DNA of 64,000 nt from Sphingobacterium sp. UGAL515B_05 (GCF_033097525.1 NZ_CP109907.1:5580001-5644000); one strand, 5' to 3'. Shown: positions 1 through 9,249, counted from the stretch's first letter. Made by a program: numbers and translations. Notes: generated by a model from the letters alone, not told the origin.

Positions 1-282
1 CTCGAAATGAACGAAGCTAGGAATTGGCGGACGAATGACGAACTGGAGACAATAGGCTGGAAAAAGCTATTGGAAGATTTCTGGGATAGTCAGCAACAAG
101 TTATTCACTTCCTCAAAGACAAAGACGATTCCTTCTTGGACCAGCCCTATAGATATGCGAATACTGATTTTCCACATAACATCAAATATCTCTTGACAGG
201 CCTTATCCATCACGATTTTTACCACCTCGGTCAGCTGGGTATCATCATTAAATTTTTAAAGCTAAAAGAGACTTCAATGTAG
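1..282 (+). CDS. DinB-like protein, C-terminal part (5' end outside window)
   Basis: The frame is open from base 1, so the gene starts upstream of the window and the ATG at 7 is probably internal. The visible 93 codons match the C-terminal half of DinB/YfiT-like four-helix bundle proteins. The HHDFYHLGQ stretch near the end supplies the usual C-terminal metal-ligand histidine. Family members are commonly around 150-170 residues and many are thiol-dependent or metal-dependent enzymes of unknown substrate. The exact reaction cannot be told from this fragment. Confidence 0.7.
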   Translation, partial: LEMNEARNWRTNDELETIGWKKLLEDFWDSQQQVIHFLKDKDDSFLDQPYRYANTDFPHNIKYLLTGLIHHDFYHLGQLGIIIKFLKLKETSM

Positions 283-350
283 CTTCGGTCATTTTTTTTA
301 ACGATACTGATTCGACTAGTGTTCATTTAGAAATCAAAACACAGAAGATC

Positions 351-947
351 ATGAAAAGAATATTTTTGACCTTAGCAATTGCATTTTCTATTTTTGCTGT
401 CCAAAGTTGCGACAATGCAAATACCGACAGTAAAAAAACTGCGGACAGTATCAACGAAACAAAGGCGCCAGAAAACCTAGACGATAATAATACTGCAACA
501 ACGCCGGTTGCTGTCGGTGAAGACGATGCAAAATTCGTTACTGAAGCAGCAAGCGGGGGCATGGCTGAAGTAGAACTTGGGAAACTGGCGAAGGAAAAAG
601 GCCAGCATGTGGATGTTAAAGCGTTCGGCGAAATGATGGTTAATGATCATTCTAAAGCAAATGATGAACTTGCGACGCTTGCACAGGCAAAAAATATCAC
701 ACTACCAGCCAGCTTGGGTACCGATGCGTTAAATCTGAGGGATGAATTGTCCAAAAAGTCGCCTGGAGACTTCGATAAATCTTATATCGAAGATATGGTT
801 AAAGATCACGAAAAGGATATTAAACTCTTTGAAGACGCTAGTAAAAACCTCAAAGATGCTGAGCCGAAAGCGTTTGTAGATAAAACTTTACCGACACTCA
901 GAAATCACTTAAACCACGCTAAAAGTGTAAAAGATAAGTTGAAATAA
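351..947 (+). CDS. DUF4142 family lipoprotein
   Basis: The 198-residue product begins with a lipoprotein signal (hydrophobic run ending VQSC, about residue 20), then a low-complexity Asn/Thr/Asp/Lys linker, then a helical DUF4142 domain from about residue 60 to the end. Typical family features are visible: FVTEAASGGMAEVELGKLA, a MVNDHSKAND helix and a closing helix rich in His and Lys. DUF4142 proteins are ferritin-like helical bundles of unknown function, often exported and stress-associated. It stands alone and is followed by a hairpin terminator. Function beyond the family is unknown. Confidence 0.85.
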   Translation: MKRIFLTLAIAFSIFAVQSCDNANTDSKKTADSINETKAPENLDDNNTATTPVAVGEDDAKFVTEAASGGMAEVELGKLAKEKGQHVDVKAFGEMMVNDHSKANDELATLAQAKNITLPASLGTDALNLRDELSKKSPGDFDKSYIEDMVKDHEKDIKLFEDASKNLKDAEPKAFVDKTLPTLRNHLNHAKSVKDKLK

Positions 948-956
948 TAGCCAAAG

Positions 957-997
957 ACAGGGACTTATATTTAAATATTCGTCCCCGTATTTTTTTA
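957..997 (+). terminator. Intrinsic terminator after the DUF4142 gene
   Basis: An 8-bp stem with one mismatch (ACAGGGAC / GTCCCCGT) encloses an AT-rich loop and is followed by a run of seven T. It lies just after the stop codon at 947. Confidence 0.65.
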
Positions 998-1005
998 ATA
1001 ATACC

Positions 1006-1089
1006 TTAACTGCCCAAACGATACGAAAACCCGCCTCCAAATATTAACGCACTCCTATCTTTCACTTCCATTTTGACGCAATCGCCCCT
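1006..1089 (-). pseudogene. Possible relic of an outer-membrane barrel C-terminus
   Basis: On the minus strand a stop-to-stop frame of 27 codons reads ...KMEVKDRSALIFGGGFSYRLGS and then stops. Alternating hydrophobic residues with a GGGFSYRLG ending resemble the last strands of a Bacteroidota beta-barrel porin. Nothing recognisable lies upstream on that strand, so if real it is a small decayed remnant. It is too short to exclude chance. Confidence 0.25.
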
Positions 1090-1166
1090 TTATTTGTCGT
1101 ATTTCCACAGTGTCTTCTTACCGAATCGTTCTGATATTTGTTAGGTAAATTTTATATCAATCTATT

Positions 1167-2039
1167 ATGAACTCGCTTATGAAAACCAATATTTTTTTAA
1201 AATCATTACTCTGCCTCATTATCATGACTACCGTTATGCAATCACATAGCCAACAGATCAAACCCACAGCCCAAGGCTTGGTACCTCTTAAAAATACCCA
1301 GGTATATTACGAAGTTTATGGCACAGGAAAGCCAATTGTACTGTTACATGGCGCATTTATGACGATCGGCTCAAATTGGAGTCAGTTAATACCTGAACTA
1401 GCTAAAACCAGAAAAGTGATCGCTATCGAATTGCAGGGGCATGGCCATTCTCCTTATTCGGACCGAAAATTTAATCATGCAATACTGGCAGATGATGTTG
1501 TCGGAGTATTAGATTATCTAAAAATTGAAAATTCCGCTGTACTTGGATATAGTTTTGGAGGTACTGTGGCCTATCAATTTGCCATTCAGTACCCAGAGCG
1601 CTTAAATGAATTGGTCATTATTTCAGCAGCCTATAAAAGCAATGGTTGGATGCCCCAAATTAACAACGCCTTCAAGAACATGAAACCAGCACTGTTTGAA
1701 AATAGTCCGATGCAGCAAGCCTATGATGCGGTTGCACCAGACAGAACAAAGTGGACGAAATTTCTAGAGCAGATGATCTCTTTGGCGCAATATCCATTTG
1801 ATTTGGGTGATGCCAATATTGCCAAAATATCCTCACCCGTGTTAATAATTGCCGGAGACAATGACGGTCTGGATAAGATCGAACTGATAAAAACGTATCA
1901 GTTGTTGGGAGGTTTAGTAGTTGGCGACTTCGGAAAAATGCCCAAATCTCAGTTAGCAATTATTCCAGGACAGAGCCATGTGAGCCTCATGAACCAGACA
2001 AGTATTCTTTTAGATTTCCTGAGTGGCTTCTTAAAATAA
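1167..2039 (+). CDS. Secreted alpha/beta hydrolase
   Basis: The 290-residue protein has an N-terminal signal-like hydrophobic segment (about residues 8-28) and an alpha/beta hydrolase fold. Visible motifs are LLHGAF (oxyanion region), GYSFGG as nucleophile elbow (Ser near residue 130), GDNDGLD with the likely acid, and GQSHV with the catalytic His near the C-terminus. Length is normal for the family. The substrate is not indicated. An in-frame ATG four codons downstream (1179) is an alternative start. The gene stands alone. Confidence 0.8.
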   Translation: MNSLMKTNIFLKSLLCLIIMTTVMQSHSQQIKPTAQGLVPLKNTQVYYEVYGTGKPIVLLHGAFMTIGSNWSQLIPELAKTRKVIAIELQGHGHSPYSDRKFNHAILADDVVGVLDYLKIENSAVLGYSFGGTVAYQFAIQYPERLNELVIISAAYKSNGWMPQINNAFKNMKPALFENSPMQQAYDAVAPDRTKWTKFLEQMISLAQYPFDLGDANIAKISSPVLIIAGDNDGLDKIELIKTYQLLGGLVVGDFGKMPKSQLAIIPGQSHVSLMNQTSILLDFLSGFLK

Positions 2040-2336
2040 ACAATGGGAATATAATGAGATAATCTCAAATCCTTTGCATTCGTAATAATGAAACTGCTCC
2101 TAGCTATGGAAAATGGTGTTCCGTTAAAGAGAATTTTTATCTATTTAAAATGTCTATTTCTTTATGAATATTTAATCTTTTGGCTGTATATTATTAACGA
2201 AAATCATATTGATTTTATTTAACTTAGAGTGTATCTCGTATACAACCGGGATTAAACCTAAATAAAGTCAACAAGATGTATAGCAAACTGTTTTTATTCG
2301 ACTATGATTAATCGGACTATTAAAAGACTCGTTTAA

Positions 2337-4088
2337 ATGGAAACTTCTATTGTAAAAATCAAAAAAAATGGTACGCCAATTTTCCTTCAGCAGATGTTGA
2401 TTATTTTACTGTTAACATTTAATCAATTAGCTCATGGAGCAATCCCAGGAAGTAACAGTACACCTTTTCAAACCGTTAAGATTGTTTATTTTTATCCCGC
2501 TGATTCAAAGTTGTCTTCAACTTGGAAAAATCGTCTCGCTCGAGTATTGAAAGATATATCCAGCTATTATAAAAATGAGCTTAAAAGTTTTGGTTTCCAC
2601 AGTGATGGCATCCCGTTTGAGACAGACAATACAGGGTTTCGCTACCACCTCGTTCAAGGGTCAAAACCCTCAAATGATTACACAATAAATTCCGGAAGTG
2701 AAATAGAAAAAGAAATTTTTGAGAAATTGGCATCAGTTATCAACCCAAACACAGAACATGTTCTCGTAATTACTTCATTAAGCCATAAAAATGAAAATGG
2801 AACCTACATATTTCATTCACCATATTATGGTAGGGGATCCGCTTCATCCGGCCTCTGTATGGTTGCGGACTGTGAGCTATTAGACCCAGCGTTGCTAACG
2901 GATGCAACTAACAAAATGACGTTTACGGAAATGTTTGCAACAAATAAAGAATGTACTGTTGGTGAGTTCAATAGTTGGTATTTGGGAGGAATAGCCCATG
3001 AAATGGGGCATCTATTCGGATTACCACATGATAATGGTTTTCCAAATGAGTTCAATCCAAAAACAATATCCTTAATGGGGGAACATGGTAGTCGACACTA
3101 CAAGGAGGAAAAATGGGGTGGTTTACAATCATCTAAATTTTCCCGAGCCTCAGTTTTTCAATTAAGTAGTCATCCACTATTTACGCAGAGACCAAAACCT
3201 TTACTTAGTAAAAATGAATTTCTATTACAATCCTTTAAGTTATCACAGGTTGAAAACACAACGAAACTAAGCCTTCACTATCGCACAGACAAAGTACCCT
3301 ATGGTGTTGTAGCGTTAATCCGCCCTTATCATGTCTCGGAGTATTTAAGCAACAGCTTTACGTCTGTAGTCAATCAAAGAAATTCTGCAGAAATTGATAT
3401 CGCATCATTGGAAACCAATATACCCCATGAAATAAGAATGCTGTTTTTATTCGACAATGGATCAGTTAAAGAGTGCCGAAAAATGGTTAGCCAAAGTGAA
3501 GAAGGACATTTTTTAACCGTTAACAATTTTGGTCAGGCAACTGTAAATGATTTGATTAGAGTGATAGAAAACGATAGCCTGGACAATCAAAAACAAGCTA
3601 AGTTAGACGTATTAAATCGATTATCGCTGGACTGCGAACCTATCGACCTTAAAACCGTTACGACTGACAGCATATGTCTTTCCGATGCAGCATGGGAAGA
3701 AGCTTCTGTAGGCTGGGAAAACCCAGCACGAAATTATTATACTGCCGAATCGAACAAATTGTTTTTTCTGGAAAACATGGGTAAGATATATGACAAAGGA
3801 TTGTATGCGCATGCTCCTTCTCGATATACATATAAGCTTGAAAAAAAATGGCGGAAATTGAAGATTATAGGAGCATTACGCGACGGCGCGCAGAAGCCAG
3901 AAGGTATTCAATTTATTATCCGAGGTAACGGAAAAACCCTTTCTTCTCATTATATCAAGCCCAATGAAAAGCATCTTTTTACTATAGACATCGAAGATGT
4001 CGATAAGCTTGAACTCGTCACTCTGGATGAAACTGGAAACAACTTTAATGCCTGGTCAATTTGGTGTACCCCATTTCTTACAAGATAA
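2337..4088 (+). CDS. Putative secreted metzincin-like protease with NPCBM domain
   Basis: The 583-residue product has a long N-region then a signal-like hydrophobic stretch at about residues 19-36. Residues 221-232 read HEMGHLFGLPHD, the extended HExxHxxGxxH zinc site of metzincin peptidases, and a Met (about 247) in SLMGEHG could be the Met-turn. The last ~140 residues look like an NPCBM/NEW2 carbohydrate-binding module (SDAAWEEASVGWENP, KGLYAHAPS, final AWSIW). A protease catalytic region joined to a glycan-binding module suggests action on glycoproteins or surface polysaccharide-bound protein. That role is inferred. No operon partner is visible. Confidence 0.75.
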   Translation: METSIVKIKKNGTPIFLQQMLIILLLTFNQLAHGAIPGSNSTPFQTVKIVYFYPADSKLSSTWKNRLARVLKDISSYYKNELKSFGFHSDGIPFETDNTGFRYHLVQGSKPSNDYTINSGSEIEKEIFEKLASVINPNTEHVLVITSLSHKNENGTYIFHSPYYGRGSASSGLCMVADCELLDPALLTDATNKMTFTEMFATNKECTVGEFNSWYLGGIAHEMGHLFGLPHDNGFPNEFNPKTISLMGEHGSRHYKEEKWGGLQSSKFSRASVFQLSSHPLFTQRPKPLLSKNEFLLQSFKLSQVENTTKLSLHYRTDKVPYGVVALIRPYHVSEYLSNSFTSVVNQRNSAEIDIASLETNIPHEIRMLFLFDNGSVKECRKMVSQSEEGHFLTVNNFGQATVNDLIRVIENDSLDNQKQAKLDVLNRLSLDCEPIDLKTVTTDSICLSDAAWEEASVGWENPARNYYTAESNKLFFLENMGKIYDKGLYAHAPSRYTYKLEKKWRKLKIIGALRDGAQKPEGIQFIIRGNGKTLSSHYIKPNEKHLFTIDIEDVDKLELVTLDETGNNFNAWSIWCTPFLTR

Positions 4089-4319
4089 CAGTTGCCCCAC
4101 TTATGAGGTAAGACTGGTTCTTATTTGGTTTAATATTTGTAATTTATCAAATGATGATTTTCCCTATATTTAATCTCCGTAAACAAGGATATTATAACAA
4201 ACAATTTGGGGCTATGTAATGATGGATAAAATTATCAGCATGGCCAGTGATGGAATGGCTTCTCTTGTACATATCAGGATTGTATTAAGAATAAACGATT
4301 CACTTAAGAGGTATAAACG

Positions 4320-4914
4320 ATGTATAAACTACCTAAATCTTATTATAAAAATACAAATACAATATTCCTGGCAGAAGATCTATTAGGTAAGGTCCTCTTT
4401 ACAAAAAAAGATGGTCTGGTAACAGCAGGTCGAATTGTCGAAACCGAAGCTTACTTTGGCATTATGGATAAAGCATCCCATGCATTTAACGGAAAGAGAA
4501 CATCGAGAACTAAGCCGATGTACCAGGAAGGTGGTGTGGCCTATGTATACTTATGTTGGTATTCACCATCTGTTGAATGTTGTGACTTCTGGAGCAGACG
4601 ATCCCCAATGCGTTCTAATTAGGGCTATTGAGCCGCTGACTGGAATTGACGTGATGGCATCGCGGAGGTCCGTGCCGCCCGAAAAACCCATATTTTCCAA
4701 CGGACCGGGTTCTGCGGCCAAAGCTTTGGGAATTGACTCCTCATTTAATGGTGCCTTTTTGACCGACGATAGTATATGGATTGAAGATCAGGGATTAAAA
4801 TACAGTCCAGCACAAATCGGAAAAGCAGCACGAATCGGTATCGATTATGCTCAGGAGCACGCGGCTCTACCCCTGCGTTTTTTTATAAAGGAAAGTAAAT
4901 ATGCCAGAAAGTGA
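4320..4914 (+). pseudogene. 3-methyladenine DNA glycosylase (AAG/MPG type), frameshifted
   Basis: Two overlapping frames together give a full-length Mpg/AAG-type DNA glycosylase of about 198 residues, the enzyme that removes alkylated purines in base excision repair. The first frame (4320 to about 4556) carries the VETEAY motif with the catalytic Glu and intercalating Tyr, and ASHAF. After YVYLC at 4543-4556 the family continues in another frame from GGT at 4558 (GIHHLLNVVTSG...) to the stop at 4914. The family normally has YG at this point, so the simplest reading is loss of two bases near 4557. As written, the first frame ends early at 4622. Either a real null mutation or an assembly error would explain it; no slippery sequence stands out. 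Confidence 0.85.
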
Positions 4915-5035
4915 CCAATCATCCCATCCGTAAGCTCCCAGTTGGGCTTTAATTCATGTATGTAACTGAATTTCAATTACGTTCCATATTTTTTAAATTT
5001 ACTATACATATGGTATATAAAACACTAAAAGCAAC

Positions 5036-5434
5036 ATGATTAATCAAATAAAAAAATTTATGGGCAATGCGCTTGCATTGGAATTACTCGGATCATTTAC
5101 AGAACCTGATGCTCTGTTGATAGAACAACTTTTCGAAGAAAAATTGAATGAAGGTTATGAGCATGTAAACATATTGATTAAGGTGAAAAATATGTCAGTA
5201 ATTAAAGACATGAAATTAAAAGGATTTTTCGAAGGCGAATTATGGGGGATTAAGCATTTCGGAAAAATTGGACGTTGTGCTGTTGTATCTAATTCGAATT
5301 TCATGAAGTCAATAGTCAATATTGAAAACAAGATGCTCCATTTATTTAACTCGGCTTTAGAAGAGCGATATTTTGATGAAAATCAGTTAGAAGAAGCATT
5401 GGATTTTATCGAAAACAACAATAAAAAAAACTAA
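5036..5434 (+). CDS. SpoIIAA-like (STAS-type) protein
   Basis: The 132-residue protein matches the SpoIIAA-like family (DUF3478, STAS/Sec14-like fold). Signs are a short N-terminal segment, a FTEPDALLIEQLFEEKLN helix, a central hydrophobic strand (HVNILIKV) and a later GRCAVVSNS strand. These cytosolic proteins are about 120 residues and of unknown role; the fold in related proteins binds small lipids or partner proteins. It stands alone and has no kinase or phosphatase partner, so an anti-sigma role is not supported. Confidence 0.7.
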   Translation: MINQIKKFMGNALALELLGSFTEPDALLIEQLFEEKLNEGYEHVNILIKVKNMSVIKDMKLKGFFEGELWGIKHFGKIGRCAVVSNSNFMKSIVNIENKMLHLFNSALEERYFDENQLEEALDFIENNNKKN

Positions 5435-5733
5435 GCAAAAATCAACTGATGAAATCATACAAAGGCTCGATACGTGTACGATGTACCTTTTATGTACTGG
5501 ATTCGCAACGATTTTAAGTTATCCCTCATATTTTACTATTGGTGGAAACGATAAATATAGAGATGATGCGGGTCATCCGATTAGTTCGCTACGAACTTAT
5601 TGTTACATAGAACAAAGTATCTTATTTTTGAAAATATGAATATAACCCTAAAAATTATCTTTTAATTCGCTTATTTTTAAAACATTAAACTTAAATAAAT
5701 TAACCTATTTTTGAACTAGTAAAAATTATTGCT
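5435..5733 (+). other. 299-bp spacer with one weak short frame
   Basis: No convincing gene is seen. An ATG at 5481 opens a 52-codon frame ending at 5639 (MYLLCTGFATILSYPSYF...), whose frame stays open upstream of the ATG. It has no recognisable homology by eye and could be a relic or chance. The end of the spacer holds the promoter of the next gene. Confidence 0.35.
5706..5713 (+). promoter_or_regulatory. Possible -7 box of the 5734 gene
   Basis: TATTTTTG fits the Bacteroidota -7 consensus TAnnTTTG and lies 20 bp before the ATG at 5734. No clear -33 TTG is seen at the expected distance, so this is tentative. Confidence 0.35.
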
Positions 5734-6321
5734 ATGGAAAAACCTTACGATGGTATTGCAAGCATTGAACAAACCTCAAACGGATACCATATTACCATCC
5801 CTGCCAAGAAACATGTATCTGTTATGTTGTTCCTTGCTTTATGGTTGGCCGCTTGGTTTGTTGGATTAAATTGGGCCGGTTCCTCTCTCCTAGAGTTTTT
5901 TTTAAACAACAGAAATAGTGGTTTTGGATTTAATTGTTTATTTACAATGATATGGTTGATCTTTTGGATTACGGGAGGCCTATTTGTTATTAAAACGTTA
6001 TTGTGGTTTCTAATTGGCAAAGAAGTTATCGTGATAGATCGTGAACAGATCAGCATTGCCAGAAAAAATGATATATTATTTAGAAATAAGATATTCGATC
6101 TCCGGGAGGTAAAGAATTTTCATGTTGAAGAAGAACCCTTTGAATTCGTATTTTGGACTCGTGGGAATGATTTGAAATTGTTTAAAAACAGAGGGACTAT
6201 TCGATTTGAATATGGTTTTAAAACCATAAGGTTCGCGGCTGATATGGATCAAGCTGAAGCAAACCACATCTTAGAAAAATTAAAATTTTCGGGTTACCTG
6301 AACTCATCCAATTTTAATTAA
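5734..6321 (+). CDS. Hypothetical two-helix membrane protein
   Basis: The 195-residue product has two predicted membrane segments (about residues 29-50 and 65-92) joined by a short loop, followed by a soluble C-terminal domain of about 100 residues rich in charged and aromatic residues. The topology resembles small bacterial PH-domain-like membrane proteins, but no diagnostic motif is visible. The family is not recognised. It faces a convergent membrane-protein gene 33 bp downstream. Confidence 0.6.
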   Translation: MEKPYDGIASIEQTSNGYHITIPAKKHVSVMLFLALWLAAWFVGLNWAGSSLLEFFLNNRNSGFGFNCLFTMIWLIFWITGGLFVIKTLLWFLIGKEVIVIDREQISIARKNDILFRNKIFDLREVKNFHVEEEPFEFVFWTRGNDLKLFKNRGTIRFEYGFKTIRFAADMDQAEANHILEKLKFSGYLNSSNFN

Positions 6322-6354
6322 ATAAGTACATAGACGAAAAGTAAATAGGCTCTA

Positions 6355-6813
6355 TTATTTCTGAATCTCCAGATTGGTTTGCCGTTTTCCGATTACTTTT
6401 CTGAATATGATAAATTCCAAAAGGGTACTAGCGAGATAAATAGCTGAAAATATGAATAGTATTTTTAGTGGCTCAAGAATCATATGATATTGATAGACAC
6501 CTACTAATATATAAACAATCAATGAGATCAAGCAAAGCGCTGGTATTCCCGAAAATGTCAAAAACGATAATACTTTATTACTCCTAATTTTTTCGATGTG
6601 ATTTAGAAAAAATAGTAAGGAACACAACGTCATTGCGAAAAGATAGATCGTTGAAAAACCCAGATTGACAATAATGTCCAAAATAACGATGATACTCTCC
6701 AGGAATCCTGAGGAATCCGTATTTGTTTCTGAAATAACAAGTCGGTAAAGGATAAATAGCAAAACACTTATCAGTATATTAACCAACCAGAACTTTATTA
6801 CAATTCTTCCCAT
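6355..6813 (-). CDS. Hypothetical four-helix membrane protein
   Basis: The 152-residue product is almost entirely hydrophobic with four likely membrane helices (near residues 8-25, 40-70, 80-108 and 116-140) separated by short charged loops. No family motif is recognised. Coding is supported by length, membrane-type composition and a plausible ATG start. Its job is unknown. Confidence 0.55.
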   Translation of the reverse strand: MGRIVIKFWLVNILISVLLFILYRLVISETNTDSSGFLESIIVILDIIVNLGFSTIYLFAMTLCSLLFFLNHIEKIRSNKVLSFLTFSGIPALCLISLIVYILVGVYQYHMILEPLKILFIFSAIYLASTLLEFIIFRKVIGKRQTNLEIQK

Positions 6814-7425
6814 TTCTTATTTCTTTACAGGTTAGTGAATCATTTTCGGAGTTGCTGCTTTTTTCTTTCTCACAATTTTTTATATACTTACCAGAGGCTC
6901 AAGGCACAGCAGGGCCTTTTGGTCGTTCAATTTTTAGAAAAGGTGGATTTGTTTTAACTGTTTTTATCTGCCCGAAACACCACATATGTGCGAAGAAGAT
7001 TAGAGTCAGGACAATAATTTTTCTCATATAAGCTGGTATATTCTATTTCTGATTCCATATAGTTCCACCCAGTAATCACTTCAAAAATCCACTTTTCTTT
7101 CGAAGAGATAACGACTTCAAAGGCTCTTACAAAGATATCAAGTTATTTTTCGCAGACCATGTACGAATATAAAATCTGTCCCGACGAATAGTAATTATAA
7201 TTGCCCCTTAAACGTTGCTACACAAATTCAACTTATACGTTATGATCGCAAACCTGAATTTGATCAACAAAGAAACTAAATTATATGTCAATATGTTTGT
7301 TATACATATCCACATCATATTTTGGAGTGATGTGCACTTTCTCCAAAATTCCATCATAAAGAAAACAAAATTTCATCAGGGATTGTCTATGGAAAAAGTG
7401 AAATATTGCCCGCCCAACCAATGAT
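6814..7425. other. Gene-poor 612-bp stretch
   Basis: The only candidate gene is the small secreted peptide on the minus strand at 6899-7027. A second minus-strand frame (6954-7142) stays open for 63 codons in a different phase and has coding-like composition (e.g. KEKWIFEVITGWNYMESE), but lacks an upstream start. The plus-strand frame at 7215-7424 looks like chance. No RNA gene or strong terminator is seen. Confidence 0.4.
6899..7027 (-). CDS. Possible small secreted peptide (42 aa)
   Basis: This short frame begins MRKIIVLTLIFFAHMWCFGQ, a textbook-like signal peptide with a positively charged start, hydrophobic core and a G-Q junction common in Bacteroidota exported proteins. The mature part would be only about 22 residues, basic and proline-rich (KTNPPF, RPKGPAVP). 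No homologue is recognised. A competing open frame overlaps it, so it is tentative. Confidence 0.35.
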   Translation of the reverse strand: MRKIIVLTLIFFAHMWCFGQIKTVKTNPPFLKIERPKGPAVP

Positions 7426-8124
7426 TCATAGGGTAAATCGATTCAATAGTTGAACGATACTACTGTTTTGGTACCAATCGTTGTAGACCAAATCAAGTGA
7501 CACTATAGGCATTGCTCCAAATTCAACCGTACGGAAATCTTCCAATCGCTCTGCAAATTTTGCTGGGGATTGCAATTCTTTCCGAAAGCGTAGAGATGTC
7601 ATGTGTGCAGTAGTCAATTTATACCTAGAATCTATACTTTGCTGCAGTCCCGAAGAACTAAAATTCTTTCGTAAACACTCACGCAACCTATCAAGTCCAT
7701 CGCCAGTCGGAAATCCCTGTATCATAACTGCCTGGCGGGATGAAGTAATACCTTTAAATAAGAATTCAGTCTTAGGGACATCCCGGATACTATCCGCAAT
7801 AACAGACTCAAAATCTGCAACATGCACCTGATTTAGGTCAAACCCCTCATAGCATGAAATGATAGAGAGTACTGTTACATGCAGGTCTGTCATTGGTTGA
7901 TAATATTGCTCCGCATCAATCTTCCTCATCTCATCCTGAAATAGATTTATCTGGCCTTTAACCTCATCACTCGGTTTTATTAATAAAGTCAAACCGCGGC
8001 GTCGATCCCCTTGATCATCGATCCGACGATCAATTTCAATATCTCCTTGACTGATCTGTCCAATGGAATGATTGAACAAGTTATCATAAAGCTCCGTCAG
8101 CGCCATAGACGTATTATTTTTCAT
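7426..8124 (-). CDS. 2H phosphoesterase (2'-5' RNA ligase-like)
   Basis: The 232-residue protein carries the two HxT motifs that define the 2H phosphoesterase superfamily: LHVTVLS near residue 82 and AHMTSLRF near residue 173. Members hydrolyse or form cyclic or 2'-5' phosphodiester bonds in RNA or nucleotides. Length fits. Proteins of this type are sometimes labelled mutarotase in databases, but the HxT pair argues against sugar epimerisation. It is monocistronic as far as can be seen. The substrate is unknown. Confidence 0.65.
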   Translation of the reverse strand: MKNNTSMALTELYDNLFNHSIGQISQGDIEIDRRIDDQGDRRRGLTLLIKPSDEVKGQINLFQDEMRKIDAEQYYQPMTDLHVTVLSIISCYEGFDLNQVHVADFESVIADSIRDVPKTEFLFKGITSSRQAVMIQGFPTGDGLDRLRECLRKNFSSSGLQQSIDSRYKLTTAHMTSLRFRKELQSPAKFAERLEDFRTVEFGAMPIVSLDLVYNDWYQNSSIVQLLNRFTL

Positions 8125-8235
8125 ATGGTCATAAAGATCCTAAATTTTTACGTTCTTTAGTCACCCCTATCTATTTTCCCCATATAATACGTTCAAAAGT
8201 TCGGCCTCCAAAGTTCCATTCACAAAAAAGTTACT

Positions 8236-8787
8236 TTATTTATCGTTTATACTGATTTTAACAGGTATATCCATCTGCCTTTCACTAACTTGATCAATTT
8301 GTAGCTTAAGCTGTATAGTACCTTTTAATTCAGAAAAAAACTGTTTAGATTGAAGGGTAATGCCTAGATTTTGACAAGTTTGATGATTATAATCCCACAG
8401 ACCGAAACGTTGTAAATATAATGGGTTTTGAACGGTATCTATCAAACCTACTTCTTCGTTTTTTTCATTCGTTAATACCGCCTTTGTGAGTGTACAATGT
8501 ATCCTGTCCGCTAAGCCTGTAGCGAAGCTACCTTGTCGCTTCGACGCAGTCTCCATAGCTTGGAGTTCATCTGACGTTAATGGGTAATACGTCGTCAATA
8601 AAAATTGATTAGCCGGAACGCGTTTCGCTTCAGTCAGATCGGTTATACTTGCACTCATGTTACTGACCATGGCATCTAAAACCGTTTGCTGTTCTGATAC
8701 GCTAATCCTATTAGGTGTACGTTTCAAATCGGTCTGACAATTTGAAAATAAAATTACCTGAACCAGTAATGGAAATAGTCTATTCAT
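8236..8787 (-). CDS. Hypothetical lipoprotein
   Basis: The frame opens at 8928, but the start at 8787 is preferred because it gives a lipoprotein signal: MNRLFPLLVQVILFSNC, with Cys 17 as the lipidation site. The mature part (about 167 residues) has no recognised domain; it contains four cysteines including one pair near IHCTL and HQTCQNLG, and ends in a beta-rich region. It is probably anchored in the cell envelope. Function is unknown. Confidence 0.55.
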   Translation of the reverse strand: MNRLFPLLVQVILFSNCQTDLKRTPNRISVSEQQTVLDAMVSNMSASITDLTEAKRVPANQFLLTTYYPLTSDELQAMETASKRQGSFATGLADRIHCTLTKAVLTNEKNEEVGLIDTVQNPLYLQRFGLWDYNHQTCQNLGITLQSKQFFSELKGTIQLKLQIDQVSERQMDIPVKISINDK

Positions 8788-9249
8788 CTTATATTGTTCG
8801 TAAATAATGGGACAAAATTTCAGTTTTCGCGCATCTGCCATTAGAACAGCTATCGCAGTAATCTCTAAAATCAATTGGTGATCGATAAGAAAAACCTGCA
8901 TTTCTGTTTGATTAGATGATTCAATCATAAAACTTCCTAAGGTTAAAATCCATTCTTTCCACTAAAATAAGCGTTTAAAAAAAAGCTTCTTTCAGCTGTT
9001 TACGATTCGCTGGAGCTGAATTATTATTTGTTGGAGCTTACTTTAAAAGCGCTTTATTAATGAATCCCAGCAATTCATAAATAAGTTCAAAAATTGGTTA
9101 ACACATTTATCTTTTTCTAAAAAAAATTGAGTCTGCTAGATTAGCATATGCTGTTTCATAGCTGAAACCTTTCGCTATGAATAGTAAATGCAACCAAAAT
9201 TAGTATCTTGTGGACAAGTATGGTATAAATTTTAAATTATTCGAATCTA
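8788..9249. other. 462-bp spacer upstream of the helicase gene
   Basis: AT-rich spacer between divergent genes. It must contain the promoters of the lipoprotein and the helicase, but I see no unambiguous TAnnTTTG/TTG pair, terminator or RNA gene. The 47 extra codons of the lipoprotein frame (8788-8928) read like non-coding sequence. Confidence 0.4.

Noticed and set aside
4219-4386. 55-codon frame (MMDKIISMASDGMASLV...) overlapping the glycosylase start
   Set aside because: It overlaps the start of a clear gene in another frame, and its second half is only an out-of-frame reading of that gene.
7215-7424. 69-codon plus-strand frame
   Set aside because: Composition is like AT-rich non-coding sequence (runs of I, N, H, F), no start context, no homology.
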